Source of the DNA: JALORV01 sp963702595
GTDB taxonomy: Bacteria > Pseudomonadota > Gammaproteobacteria > Burkholderiales > Burkholderiaceae_F
NCBI GenBank assembly: GCA_963702595.1
Contig: CAVPDC010000004.1
Location: 5,315-69,314, forward strand
DNA length: 64,000 nt
Direction of reading: 5' to 3'
Part shown: piece after piece, positions 25,693 through 34,888 of the stretch
Layout of the letters: the number at the start of each line of letters is the position of its first letter
Position numbering within the stretch: position 1 is the stretch's first letter
Position numbers and translations under genes: made by a program
The notes under the pieces: model-generated
What the model was told of the DNA's origin: nothing
Seen by the model: only the letters and a program-made list of their open reading frames with translations
The model's database searches: none

Positions 25693-27945
25693 CTATGGCA
25701 AGCCGAGCAGCAGGTAAAGACTCCAGCGACCACTGCCAGCGCCCACACCGAAGTAACCCGGTCCAAGGGCGGTGTCGGCGCCGAGGAACACCGAGCTTGA
25801 CCATACCCTACCCGGCGAAGGAAGCCCGTCAACTCGATCGCTGATACGACCCACTTCGGCGGACGCGCCAATGTAAACGCCCGAGCCCAGCAGATCCGGT
25901 AACGGCAGCGCGCGGTTGTAGTACATAAGGCGGCCGAATGCGAATTGGCGCCCGGAAAATTCGTTAATCCGGTAGGCAGAAAGATGCAACGGGCCGCCGA
26001 GGGTAAATGACTCGTATGCCGGCATGTTGGAGCCAAGCGACGAACCGCCGCTCGCCGAGGCGTTCAGCGTATGCGGTCCCCAGCTCTTGACGGCACGTCC
26101 GACAGCCTCGACGCGGTTGTAGCTCACCTCGGATCCCAGCGATTTCATCGCGAAGTAGCCGGTTCCGACCAGGCCGTATCCCGCCCGCGGGAAATACGCG
26201 TTGTCGGTCTGATCGATGAACAGCGCCGTGCGTAGCCCCGCCGTCGTGTCCCGAACCGACGGCAGCAGCGGCGAGCCGGTGTCGACGCGGCCATACACGC
26301 GTGACATCACGTAGCCAGCACGCAGCTGGCCCCAGGTGCCGAGCACCGCGCCTCCATCCACGCTGCCCTGCATTTCGCTGACGAGGTAATCGGCAACCTT
26401 GTCTTCGCCCACGAACACGCCGCGCGTCCGCTGTCCGATGTAGGCGTTCGGCGCGATGAACCATTTACCGGCCTCGTTCAGTGGTTGATAGAACGTTGTC
26501 GCGAGATGCGTGTCCTGGCCGATTTGGAGCTGAGTCGTCCATTCCGCTCCGAGATGATTGAGCCACGACTTGCGGTACTGCACCAGCGCATTGAACTGCG
26601 AATCGCCCGAGAAGTCACTTTGGAGGGCGAGGCCGAAGCGAAGGTAGTCCGGCCCCCATGACTTCTCGACCGGCTCGATGACGAGCGCGCGCGGACCGGT
26701 TTCGCCCCCGACAATGCGATAGCTGATGCTTTCGTAGTCGCGGGTGCCATAGATGCGCCGCAGATCGGCGCCGAGCTTTTGCTCGGTGAGCGGCTCGCCA
26801 GGCTTGCTTTCAATCAAGGCTTCAGCGACCGCGGGGTTGGTGCGTTTCAGCCCCTCGATACGAATCGAGTCGACGGTGCCGAGCGTCTTGGACTCGGCGA
26901 CCTGATGGCTGCGCAGCGCGGCATATTCCTCCGGAGACACGCTGTAGCGGCTGAGCTTGCCGGACAACGCGCGGGTCGCGTCTTCCCCGATCTTGATCGC
27001 GTCCTTCGAGCGGTCGAAGCTCCCGGCGGAAATGTCGCCGAGATCGGGCGAGATCAGCACGTCGTTCGGGCCGAGGCTCTTGATCTGCTGGTCAACCGTC
27101 TGCTTGCCGAGAAAGTTGATGAGCTGCGCGGTGACACTGAGCGCGGAAGTGATCTCGTCGCGCCTGAGCGGCGGCGTCGAAATGTTGACGGCGATGATCA
27201 CGTCGCCGCAGAGTTTGCGCGCCTCGTTGATCGGCAGGTTGTTGGCGATGCCGCCGTCGACGAGCAGTTTGCCGTCGATTTCCACCGGAGCGATGGCGCC
27301 CGGTACCGACATGCTGGCGCGCATCGCCTGCGCCAGACTGCCGTGATCCAGCACGACGGACTCGCCGGTCTCGATGTCGGTCGCCATCGCGCGAAACGGA
27401 ATCGGCAGCTGGTTGAAGTTCGAGGTGCCGAAGGCCGGTGTCGAAAGCTCACGGAAGAAGGTTTCGATCGACACGCCGGCGATGATGCCTTTCGGCAATG
27501 CGAGACCGCCATCCTTCACGCCGAATTCGGGCCTGAACAGCGGGAAGTAGTCATCGACCTTGCGCCGGACCGCGATCTCTTTGCGTGGCGGTGCGTCGCG
27601 AAAGATGGTCTCCCAATCGGCCGCGATGACCAGTTTTTCCATGTCCTGGGGCGTGCGGCCCGCGGCAAAGGTCCCACCGACGATCGCGCCCATGCTCGTG
27701 CCGGTGACACAGCTGATCGGAATCCTCATTTCGTCCAGAACCTTCAGCACCCCGACGTGTGCAATGCCGCGCGCGCCGCCGCCGGACAGCGCGAGCCCGA
27801 TGCGCGGCGTGGCCGCTGGTGCCGAGACTGCCCTTTCGGGCGAGGCTGCGGGAACCCCAACGCCTCCCGTCTGCGCGCTGACCGCGGTCGCAGAGACAAA
27901 GGCAGCCATTGCAGCGGCTTTTTGCAGGCACGTGCGGATCGTCAT
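25693..27945 (-). CDS. Patatin-like phospholipase with POTRA and outer-membrane barrel (type Vd autotransporter, PlpD-like)
   Basis: 750 aa. A signal peptide (cleavage near AVSAQ) precedes a patatin domain: oxyanion loop GLALSGGGARGIAHVG at 50-65, nucleophile Ser in GTSMG (S84), and the catalytic Asp in DGGIANN near 228. A POTRA-like segment follows (IRIEGLKRTNPAVAEALIESKPGEPL), then a C-terminal beta barrel ending in alternating aromatic/hydrophobic residues with terminal LLLGLP. This order matches type Vd secretion, in which the barrel exports the lipase domain. It is monocistronic as far as visible. Confidence 0.92.
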   Translation of the reverse strand: MTIRTCLQKAAAMAAFVSATAVSAQTGGVGVPAASPERAVSAPAATPRIGLALSGGGARGIAHVGVLKVLDEMRIPISCVTGTSMGAIVGGTFAAGRTPQDMEKLVIAADWETIFRDAPPRKEIAVRRKVDDYFPLFRPEFGVKDGGLALPKGIIAGVSIETFFRELSTPAFGTSNFNQLPIPFRAMATDIETGESVVLDHGSLAQAMRASMSVPGAIAPVEIDGKLLVDGGIANNLPINEARKLCGDVIIAVNISTPPLRRDEITSALSVTAQLINFLGKQTVDQQIKSLGPNDVLISPDLGDISAGSFDRSKDAIKIGEDATRALSGKLSRYSVSPEEYAALRSHQVAESKTLGTVDSIRIEGLKRTNPAVAEALIESKPGEPLTEQKLGADLRRIYGTRDYESISYRIVGGETGPRALVIEPVEKSWGPDYLRFGLALQSDFSGDSQFNALVQYRKSWLNHLGAEWTTQLQIGQDTHLATTFYQPLNEAGKWFIAPNAYIGQRTRGVFVGEDKVADYLVSEMQGSVDGGAVLGTWGQLRAGYVMSRVYGRVDTGSPLLPSVRDTTAGLRTALFIDQTDNAYFPRAGYGLVGTGYFAMKSLGSEVSYNRVEAVGRAVKSWGPHTLNASASGGSSLGSNMPAYESFTLGGPLHLSAYRINEFSGRQFAFGRLMYYNRALPLPDLLGSGVYIGASAEVGRISDRVDGLPSPGRVWSSSVFLGADTALGPGYFGVGAGSGRWSLYLLLGLP

Positions 27946-28677
27946 CCGGGTCTCCGTCAGAGTAGGAAGCCTTCCGTCCGCCCCGATATTGGCTTGCTCA
28001 GCGCCCTGGCGTTGTGTCTTTACGCAAACGGCCGTGGGTCGGCCAACCAGGTCCCGAACCTGATGCCGTCAGAGGAAATCCCGAACTGACGTTAGCGGCG
28101 GCCCTCGGATGCCATTCTCGTCCCGCTCGCTCGAAGGGTCCGACGAAGGTTCGATGCAGGTTCGCGAAGCCCGCGAGCACTTCTTGCTCAAGCCCTTGCC
28201 TCAACTGCGACGCATGTCATCGCCTCGCGAAGCGTTGCCGCGTCGGTCACACCTCGCTTCATGGACAGGCAGAGCGCGCTTGTTGACGACGGTCGTTCGC
28301 GACGATCTGCTGAGGGAGTCCAAGGCATTCGAACAAGGGACTGCGCGGAGGGCAAGTCCCGCCCTGAGGGCCGGCGTGATCATTGATGCAGCGGATCTGA
28401 AGGGCACTGAATGTCCCCGGCACGGAACTCGATATCGCCGGCCAGGTCGCGAAGTCGGCGTGACGCTCGAGGGCGTGATCGATGTTCGTCACCTCGGGCG
28501 CCACGCTAACCAGCACGCGAGACGCGGGAAGGAAGTTGCACGGAATTGATCGAAGGCAGGCTGGCACGCGTTCAGCTGCCGAAAATGCCAGAAGGCCCGT
28601 CAGCGGCCACAGTGACGGGCGGCGCTGATAGCCTGCGTACTCTGTCTTTGTGCGAACCCCCTCGGGCGAGGTAAATC
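27946..28677. other. Long intergenic stretch, no gene recognised
   Basis: 732 nt between divergent genes. Open frames exist on both strands (28109-28549 plus; 28259-28567 minus), but neither has a clear ribosome site or a domain I recognise. It may hold a decayed gene. An 8-bp-arm hairpin (GCCCGTCA/TGACGGGC) at 28595-28620 lies 57 nt before pepE. Confidence 0.45.
28595..28620. repeat. Inverted repeat upstream of pepE
   Basis: GCCCGTCA and TGACGGGC pair perfectly around a 10-nt loop. There is no T-tract, so this is more likely an operator or mRNA 5' structure than a terminator; its function is unknown. Confidence 0.35.
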
Positions 28678-29388
28678 ATGAAGCTGCTACTGCTCAGCAA
28701 TTCCCGGACCGAAGGACTCGGCTACCTGCAGCACGCGGCAGGCTGGCTACGCGACTTCCTGCCGCGCTCGGTCACCGAGGTGGTGTTCGTGCCCTATGCC
28801 GGGGTCACGAAGACACATTACGACTACGTCGAGGAGGTCACTCCGGTCTTCGCCGCGCTGGGTGCGCGGGTCACCGGTATCCACCGGGCGCACGACCCGG
28901 TCGCGGCACTGCGGTCGGCCCAGGCCATCGTCGTCGGCGGCGGCAACACGTGGAACCTGCTGCGGGAACTGCGGGCTCATCGCCTGGTGCTGCCGATGCT
29001 GCGGCAGCGCGTGCTAGCGGGCGTGCCGTACATCGGCTGGAGCGCCGGGTCGAACATCGCGTCCCCGACGATCATGACGACCAACGACATGCCGATCTGC
29101 GATCCGGGCGGTTTTGACGCGCTGGCACTGGTGCCGTTCCAGATCAATCCACATTACCTGCACGGCAATCCGCCGGGATTCAAGGGCGAAACGCGCGAGG
29201 AGCGAATCCGCGAGTTCGGCGTCCTGCATCCCGACTCATGGGTCGTCGGACTGCGCGAAGGAACCGGCCTGCAGGTCGAGGGCACGTCCGTGAAGCTGCT
29301 CGGAGAGGCGCAGTGCCGGGTTTTTCGTGCAACGCAGGAGCCGCGCGAACTCTCCTCAGCGGATGACTTGTCGTTCCTGCTGGAGTGA
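28678..29388 (+). CDS. pepE: Alpha-aspartyl dipeptidase PepE (peptidase S51)
   Basis: 236-aa cytoplasmic serine peptidase that hydrolyses dipeptides with N-terminal aspartate. Residues aligning with the Salmonella/E. coli triad are visible two positions later than in that enzyme: S122 in IGWSAGSN, D137 in TTNDMPI and H159 in INPHYLHGNPPG. The glycine segment VVGGGNTWNLL is also conserved. It is followed 3 nt later by a carboxylate transporter, suggesting aspartyl-peptide use linked to C4-acid transport. Confidence 0.93.
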   Translation: MKLLLLSNSRTEGLGYLQHAAGWLRDFLPRSVTEVVFVPYAGVTKTHYDYVEEVTPVFAALGARVTGIHRAHDPVAALRSAQAIVVGGGNTWNLLRELRAHRLVLPMLRQRVLAGVPYIGWSAGSNIASPTIMTTNDMPICDPGGFDALALVPFQINPHYLHGNPPGFKGETREERIREFGVLHPDSWVVGLREGTGLQVEGTSVKLLGEAQCRVFRATQEPRELSSADDLSFLLE

Positions 29389-29391
29389 GCC

Positions 29392-30966
29392 GTGACCGAG
29401 TCCGCCACCGCCGTCGGAAGTGTCGGCAAGGCGCCCGGCTTGCAGCAGCGCGTCAAGCGCATCGGGCTGATCGCGGGGCCGCTGCTCGCGCTGCTGCTGT
29501 ACTTCACGCTGCCCCATGACTATCGCGCGGCCGACGGCACGAGCGTCGTCTTCGGCCACGCTGGCCGCGCAACGCTCGCGGCGATGGCGTGGATGGCGAC
29601 ATGGTGGATGACCGAAGCGGTCGAGATCGAAGTCACATCCTTGCTGCCGATCGCCCTCTTCCCGCTCGCCGGCATCATGCCGCTCGGCAAGACGACCGCG
29701 AATTACGGCGCGGACGTGATCTACCTCTTCCTGGGCGGGTTCGTGATCGCGCTGGCGATTGCCCGTTGCGGTCTCGACCGGCGCATCGCCTTCTTTACGC
29801 TCCGACTCGTCGGCACACGACCCAAGGCCATCGTCGCCGGCACCATGGGCGCGACCGCCTTCCTCAGCATGTGGGTCTCGAACACCGCGACCGCGGCGAT
29901 GATGGTGCCGATCGTCCTGTCTGTCGTCGACGTCGCGCTGCGAAGCCGGACCGGCAGGGGGCTCACCGAGCACGGCGGCATCCCCGACGACGACCGGGAC
30001 ATGCGCAACTTCGCGCTTTCGGCACTGCTCGGGGTGGCCTATGCCGCGTCGATCGGTGGCCTCGGAACCATCATCGGTTCGCCGCCGAACGGGATCCTGG
30101 TGCGCTACGTCGAGCAGATGTCCGGAATCCAGGTCACGTTCCTGGACTGGATGCTGATCGGCGTGCCGGCCATGCTGACGTTCCTGCCGCTGGCCTGGTT
30201 GCTGAACACCTACGTGCTGTTTCCGACGCGCATGAAGGAAATCGAGGGCGGCCGTGAGTACGTACGCGAACAGTGGTCGAAGCTCGGCCCGCTGAGCCGC
30301 AGCGAACGCGCCACGCTCGCGGTGTTCGCGATGGCCGTTGTGTTATGGATGACGGCGCCGCTGCTGAAGGACTGGGAGATCGGCGGCATCCACCCGCTCG
30401 GCGGACTGTCCGATGCCGGCGTTGCGATCATCGCTGCGATCACCCTTTTCCTGATCTCGGTCGATCGCGAAAAGGGCGAGTCGTTGATGGACTGGTCGAC
30501 CGCCGTCCGTCTGCCGTGGGGCGTGCTGGTGCTCTTCGGCGGCGGCCTGGCGCTCGCGTCGGCTACCGAAGTGAACGGCGTTCCCGGCTTCATCGGCAGC
30601 CTTGCCGCCGGCTTCGCGGGCTGGCCGTTCTGGGCGATCCTGCTCGCGATCATCGCGATCATGGTGTTCATGTCCGAGCTGACTTCGAACACGGCTCAGG
30701 TCGCGACGATGCTGCCGATCCTGGCCGCGCTTGCGCCAGTGCTCGGTGTTCCGGCCGGCGTACTGCTGGTTCCGGCAACGGTCGCGGCCAGCTGTGCCTT
30801 CATGATGCCGGTCGGCACGCCGCCCAATGCGATCGTGTTCGGCACCGGCCTGGTCCGTATGCCGCAGATGATGAAGGCGGGCCTCTGGCTCAACCTCACC
30901 GGCATCGTGCTGATCTTCGTGCTGACGTTCCTCGTGTTCATGCCGGTACTGCGCGCACTGCGCTAG
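29392..30966 (+). CDS. SLC13/DASS family sodium:di/tricarboxylate transporter
   Basis: 524-aa membrane protein starting at GTG 29392. Both Ser-Asn-Thr substrate motifs of the family are visible, WVSNTATAAM and ELTSNTAQVAT, followed by the GTPPNAIVFG segment. These are the features of VcINDY-type dicarboxylate carriers, so succinate, malate or fumarate are likely substrates, though sulfate-type members exist. Its start lies 3 nt after the pepE stop, making a two-gene operon. Confidence 0.9.
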   Translation: MTESATAVGSVGKAPGLQQRVKRIGLIAGPLLALLLYFTLPHDYRAADGTSVVFGHAGRATLAAMAWMATWWMTEAVEIEVTSLLPIALFPLAGIMPLGKTTANYGADVIYLFLGGFVIALAIARCGLDRRIAFFTLRLVGTRPKAIVAGTMGATAFLSMWVSNTATAAMMVPIVLSVVDVALRSRTGRGLTEHGGIPDDDRDMRNFALSALLGVAYAASIGGLGTIIGSPPNGILVRYVEQMSGIQVTFLDWMLIGVPAMLTFLPLAWLLNTYVLFPTRMKEIEGGREYVREQWSKLGPLSRSERATLAVFAMAVVLWMTAPLLKDWEIGGIHPLGGLSDAGVAIIAAITLFLISVDREKGESLMDWSTAVRLPWGVLVLFGGGLALASATEVNGVPGFIGSLAAGFAGWPFWAILLAIIAIMVFMSELTSNTAQVATMLPILAALAPVLGVPAGVLLVPATVAASCAFMMPVGTPPNAIVFGTGLVRMPQMMKAGLWLNLTGIVLIFVLTFLVFMPVLRALR

Positions 30967-30989
30967 GAACGCGTTCCGGCCGGTCGTCC

Positions 30990-32069
30990 CTACGCGCGAC
31001 GCATCGGCACCCTTCGAGCCGCCCGCCACGCGGCCGGCGTCGTTCCGCTCCAGCGCTGAAACGCCCGTGTGAAGACACCCGGCGCCGCGTAGCCGAGCAA
31101 CCCGGAGATCGCGCCCAGATCCATCGACGAATCCTGCAGCAGCTGCTGGGCGAACGCGAAGCGACTCTCGTCCACGAGTTGCTGGAATCCGGTGCCGCAT
31201 TCGCTGAGGCGGCGATGCAGCGTGCGGCAGTGCATCCCGAAGACGCCGGCCACCTGGTCCGCCTTGAGATGACCCGTCAGCAGCGCCGTGCGCAGCACGC
31301 TTCGCACCTGCTGCGGAAAATCGTCCTGATATTGCTCCTCAAGTACATCGATCTCGCTTTGCAGCAGACGGCGCAACTGCGCGTCGACTTCGGGCAGAGG
31401 GCGCTTCAAAAGAGCAGCTGGGAACACCAGCGCGAACTCCTCGGCGTCGAACCGCAACGGAACCCGGAAGAACTCTCGGAACGGTGTGATGTCCGCAGGC
31501 CTGCGATGCGCGAACCAAGCCTCGCTCGGCTTCCAATCGGGGCCGCACAGTTCACCGAGGATGTTGTAGTAGACGGCGATTGCGCCGTCGCCGACCTGAT
31601 CGATGGCCTCGAGCCCCGGCTCGTGGATTTCCCAGGTCAGGATCACCCACTTGCCTTCAACGACCAGGTTCGCTCGGGCGCCGCGGACGTGAACCCGCAG
31701 ATGTCGCACGAAGCTGTCCAGCGCCGTCTGCACGTCGAGCGAGTACTTCACCAGCAGGCCCATCAGCCCCAGCGATTGCAGTCCATCCTTCTGGCCGACA
31801 AGAAGGCCGAAGTGCGGGCAACGCGTCCGGTCCGCACAGTGCTGAACGATGCGGTTGTGTGCGGCAAGAGAGATGCGGTGTTCGGGGTCGTCGAACAGCT
31901 TGAGGTCGACGCCAGCCTCGGCCAGCACCTTCTCGGGGTCGGCACCCAGGCTTTGCAGGAGCGCGGGAATGACCAGAGCGGTGCCCATGCGTACCGTCGA
32001 CCCGTTGGGCCGGGGACTCGCGACTGCCTTTCTCGCGGCAGGCCTGACGTGTCGTGGGTCTTCTCGCAT
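30990..32069 (-). CDS. AraC-family regulator with N-terminal arabinose-binding-like domain (copy 1)
   Basis: 359 aa from ATG 32069 (a TTG two codons upstream is possible). The N-terminal part (LLQSLGADPEKVLAEAGVDLKLFDDPEHRI, CADRTRCPHFGLLVGQ) matches the OruR/ArgR-like sensing domain found in many AraC-type regulators. The C-terminal helix-turn-helix pair is seen in VAGVFGMHCRTLHRRLSECG and ISGLLGYAAPGVFTRAFQRWSGTTPAAWR. It is paralogous to the gene just upstream, with shared motifs throughout, so they probably arose by tandem duplication. Effector and targets are unknown. Confidence 0.92.
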   Translation of the reverse strand: MREDPRHVRPAARKAVASPRPNGSTVRMGTALVIPALLQSLGADPEKVLAEAGVDLKLFDDPEHRISLAAHNRIVQHCADRTRCPHFGLLVGQKDGLQSLGLMGLLVKYSLDVQTALDSFVRHLRVHVRGARANLVVEGKWVILTWEIHEPGLEAIDQVGDGAIAVYYNILGELCGPDWKPSEAWFAHRRPADITPFREFFRVPLRFDAEEFALVFPAALLKRPLPEVDAQLRRLLQSEIDVLEEQYQDDFPQQVRSVLRTALLTGHLKADQVAGVFGMHCRTLHRRLSECGTGFQQLVDESRFAFAQQLLQDSSMDLGAISGLLGYAAPGVFTRAFQRWSGTTPAAWRAARRVPMRRA

Positions 32070-32122
32070 TTCCAAAGTGAACCGGATCCTTGACAGTCCG
32101 GACAGCCTTCACAGCCGGCAGG

Positions 32123-33250
32123 CTACTCGGCGGTGCGCTCCGCACCTGTATCGGGCGCGGTCGTCTGATCTCCATTCTCGCGCTGCCCTGGCCTGCGCTG
32201 GTCGTTCCGCCATTGGCTGGGGGTCTTCCCGCTCCATCGCTGGAAGGCACGCGCAAACGACGTCGCGTCGGCATAGTCGAGCAACGCTGCGACGTGGGCC
32301 ACGTTCATGTCGGTGTCGAGGAGCGCCTGGCGCGCGATTTCGAAGCGTCCGTCGTCGACCAGATCCTGGAAACTGAGTCCGAAGGCGCTCAGGCGCCGGT
32401 TCAGCGTGCGGGGCTGCATCGAGAAGAGAGCCGCAATGTCTTCAATACTCGTGCGGTCGGTCAGCAATGCGATGCGCAGGACGCGCCTGACCTGTTCTGG
32501 AAACTGGTCCCGGAACTGTGCCTCGAGCGCGTCGATCTTCTCCTTCAGCAGGCGACGAATGGCCGGCTCGCGTTCGGTCAGGCGATGACTGAGCCACGAT
32601 GCAGGAAAGATGAGGGCGTTCTGCTCGGCGTCGAACCGAATCGGGGCACGGAATATCCGTCGGTACGGTTCGACGTCAGCGGGTCTGCGGTGCGCCAGCA
32701 CGACCTCGCTGGGATTCCATTCCGCACCACACAGGCCGCGCATGATGTTGACCGCTCCCGCCATGGCGCCGGCACCGATCTGGTCCGTCGCTTCAGTGCC
32801 GGGCTGATAGATCGTGTAGTCGAAGACCGCGAGCTCGCCGTCGACGACCACGTCGATCGACGCACCCCGCAAGTGGTGGTGGAAGAAGCGCACCAGGCTG
32901 CGCAGCGCGGTCCCTACGTCCGGCGAGTACTCCGCGAGAAGACCCACGAGGCCGAGCGAATACAACCCACCCTGCGCGCCGACCAGCAGGCCGAAGTGGG
33001 GGCATCCCGTCAGCGCGGCACAGCGGGCGATCAGGCGGCTTCGTGCGGAAAATGAGATCGGGTTGTTCGGATCATCGAACAGCGAAAGATCGAACCCCGC
33101 TTCCGCCAGCACCTGGGCGGGATCGGCACCCAGGCTGCGGATCACGCCGGGCACCGCCGCAATGGCCCCGACACGAATCATCGGGTCCAGCGGCGTGGCC
33201 GGAGGCGCCTTCGGTCGAAGCGGTGCAAAGCGGTCGACTCGTGAGTCCAT
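32123..33250 (-). CDS. AraC-family regulator with N-terminal arabinose-binding-like domain (copy 2)
   Basis: 375 aa with the same architecture as the neighbouring paralog: sensing domain (VIRSLGADPAQVLAEAGFDLSLFDDPNNPI, CPHFGLLVGAQGGLYSLGLVGLL) and the AraC DNA-binding domain (IAALFSMQPRTLNRRLSAFG, AALLDYADATSFARAFQRWSGKTPSQWR). It has a longer acidic/basic C-terminal tail. It is divergent from the gene at 33534, and the intervening DNA has a 21-bp-spaced direct repeat of the kind AraC proteins bind, so control of 33534-34708 and autoregulation are likely. Confidence 0.92.
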   Translation of the reverse strand: MDSRVDRFAPLRPKAPPATPLDPMIRVGAIAAVPGVIRSLGADPAQVLAEAGFDLSLFDDPNNPISFSARSRLIARCAALTGCPHFGLLVGAQGGLYSLGLVGLLAEYSPDVGTALRSLVRFFHHHLRGASIDVVVDGELAVFDYTIYQPGTEATDQIGAGAMAGAVNIMRGLCGAEWNPSEVVLAHRRPADVEPYRRIFRAPIRFDAEQNALIFPASWLSHRLTEREPAIRRLLKEKIDALEAQFRDQFPEQVRRVLRIALLTDRTSIEDIAALFSMQPRTLNRRLSAFGLSFQDLVDDGRFEIARQALLDTDMNVAHVAALLDYADATSFARAFQRWSGKTPSQWRNDQRRPGQRENGDQTTAPDTGAERTAE

Positions 33251-33324
33251 CTGAACCTAAAGGGGCTGCCAGTTCATCAAGGCAAGCGTCTCGATTTGAT
33301 ATTTCGCAACCCGGAAAACCGGCC

Positions 33325-33366
33325 CTGTCCGAAATAGTGAAAAGGCTGTCCGAATTCGTAAAGAGA
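33325..33366. promoter_or_regulatory. Predicted AraC-type operator (two direct repeats, 21 bp apart)
   Basis: CTGTCCGAA occurs at 33325-33333 and again at 33346-33354, with further agreement beyond (a GT and A-rich tail in each). The 21-bp period equals two helical turns, as in classical AraC half-site pairs. A TTGACA element follows at 33382-33387. A related half-site (CTGTCCGGA, minus strand, 32097-32105) lies before the other regulator gene. Confidence 0.55.
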
Positions 33367-33533
33367 CGTTCTGCGCGTCCTTTGACAATGCGCAGGAGAC
33401 GGAAATGGCCGGTGCCCGATGAAACCGTCAGGGCAGGAGCAACGAACCTAGCTTTCAAGCTGACAAGGTCCGCGGCGGCAGGGCCGGCTCGCCGCGTTCG
33501 CCTTGTCTCTAACTAATAGTAATAGGAGACCAA

Positions 33534-34211
33534 ATGAAACTGAAAATAGGTCCTACGCGCAGATTCCGCGCAACCAACACCCGCGGTGCCGCGTTCCACG
33601 GCATGGGCGCCTTCGTCGGAACCGGCAAGCTACAGCGGGCTCACGTCTACTCGGCGAATACCCTGCCCGTCGGCCCGGACGACTACAAGAAAATCGATCC
33701 CGTGAAACTGGCCCGTGAACTCGAAGTCGACATGTGCGCCGTCAACCACGGTCGCTTCTGGATGATGGACGAGCTCGAGGTCGCTGCAGGAGACACGGTC
33801 GACTTTCATGGTCTCGGGATGAACTGGGTCGGCGACATGACCGGGGCCGAGATGATGACCCAGTTCCAGAGCGCCTATGTGCCCTCGTTGATCAGGCGCG
33901 ACACGATCTGGACCTTCAAGGCGGGCAAACCCGTGCATCTGCTGCGCGAGCCCAATGGCCCGGTCTGGGTCCTGCAGGAATACACGAAGGCGGTCGATCC
34001 GAGCCTTACGCCCGACAACCTCGACCAGTTGGCCAGCAAGCTGAAGACCCTGCCGAAAGGCTGGACCTTCGAGACGAAGGTGCTGAGTAAGGACCTGGTG
34101 CTGGATACGGGTAAGGCCGGCGGCTGGGCGGCCATCATTCGCGACGACCTGCACTGCACCTATCAGGCTTGCGGCTACGGCGCGGACACTAGCGCGAATT
34201 ACGTCCTTTGA
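33534..34211 (+). CDS. Conserved protein of unknown function, possibly cupin-like
   Basis: 225 aa, no signal peptide, no membrane segment. A TAGGAG site precedes ATG 33534. I do not recognise a named family. The segments FWMMDELEVAAGDTVDF, TIWTFKAGKPVHLL and GPVWVLQEYT alternate hydrophobic strands with Gly turns and look like a beta-barrel (cupin-type) fold, but the metal-binding His pattern is not clear. The next gene is a small cupin, and two AraC-type regulators are divergent, so it is probably an inducible small-molecule pathway gene. Confidence 0.72.
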   Translation: MKLKIGPTRRFRATNTRGAAFHGMGAFVGTGKLQRAHVYSANTLPVGPDDYKKIDPVKLARELEVDMCAVNHGRFWMMDELEVAAGDTVDFHGLGMNWVGDMTGAEMMTQFQSAYVPSLIRRDTIWTFKAGKPVHLLREPNGPVWVLQEYTKAVDPSLTPDNLDQLASKLKTLPKGWTFETKVLSKDLVLDTGKAGGWAAIIRDDLHCTYQACGYGADTSANYVL

Positions 34212-34312
34212 GCCATTGCCGCGTGGTGTCGAAGTTTCGGTAGCCGACCGGATTCGGCGTTGAACCAATCGCCATCACCGCTGGTCCGGTGAGGCGAAAC
34301 AAGGGAAATCGC

Positions 34313-34708
34313 ATGAAAAGTAGATTGCTGGATATGCACCCGGTAGACGACTTCGTCACCCAGAACACCCCGGGCCTCAAGATCTATGAGCAGAACTGGG
34401 GCGGCATGCAGTGCGCGTACCACATCTTTGCCCCGGGGACTGACTTCACAGACATTCTGAAGGGAAAGGGACTCGCGCACGATCTGTGCGGGGTCGAACA
34501 CTGGGCGTACGTTTTGAAGGGCACCCTGGAAGTCATTTACCTTGATGGGACGGTTGAGGTTTGCCGCGCTGGGGAAGTGTGCTTCTGGCCGGCTCCGCAC
34601 AACTTCAAGTCGAAGGAAGGGGCCGAGATCCTTCAGTTCAGCACCGCCGGCGGGTTGGCTGCGCAAGGCAAGGTCATCCAGGAGCATTTCGCGAAGATGA
34701 AGAAGTAA
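34313..34708 (+). CDS. Small cupin-domain protein
   Basis: 131 aa. ATG 34313 follows an AAGGGA site; an in-frame GTG at 34289 is less likely. Cupin-like strands are seen in CGVEHWAYVLKGTLEVIYLDG and CRAGEVCFWPAPHNFKSKEGAEILQFS, with His residues (EHW, PHNF) as potential metal ligands. It is 101 nt downstream of the unknown 225-aa gene and probably cotranscribed with it. The reaction or ligand is unknown. Confidence 0.8.
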   Translation: MKSRLLDMHPVDDFVTQNTPGLKIYEQNWGGMQCAYHIFAPGTDFTDILKGKGLAHDLCGVEHWAYVLKGTLEVIYLDGTVEVCRAGEVCFWPAPHNFKSKEGAEILQFSTAGGLAAQGKVIQEHFAKMKK

Positions 34709-34888
34709 GCGTCGAAGCGCCGGTTCCGCCTCGAAGGCACCGCGGTTGTCGCCGTCCGACCGCATGACGAGGCGCGGCCTGCCCGAACTGGCAGGCCCCG
34801 CCATCGCCACGGAGCAAGGAAGAGATGAATCTAGTGCCGGGGCGCGGCGAGGCCGCCGCCCGGCTCTCAAACGATCAAGCGATTCGCA

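Noticed and set aside
28109..28549. A 146-residue open frame in the large intergenic gap
   Set aside because: No ribosome site, Arg-rich shadow-like composition, no recognisable domain. Kept only as part of the gap description.
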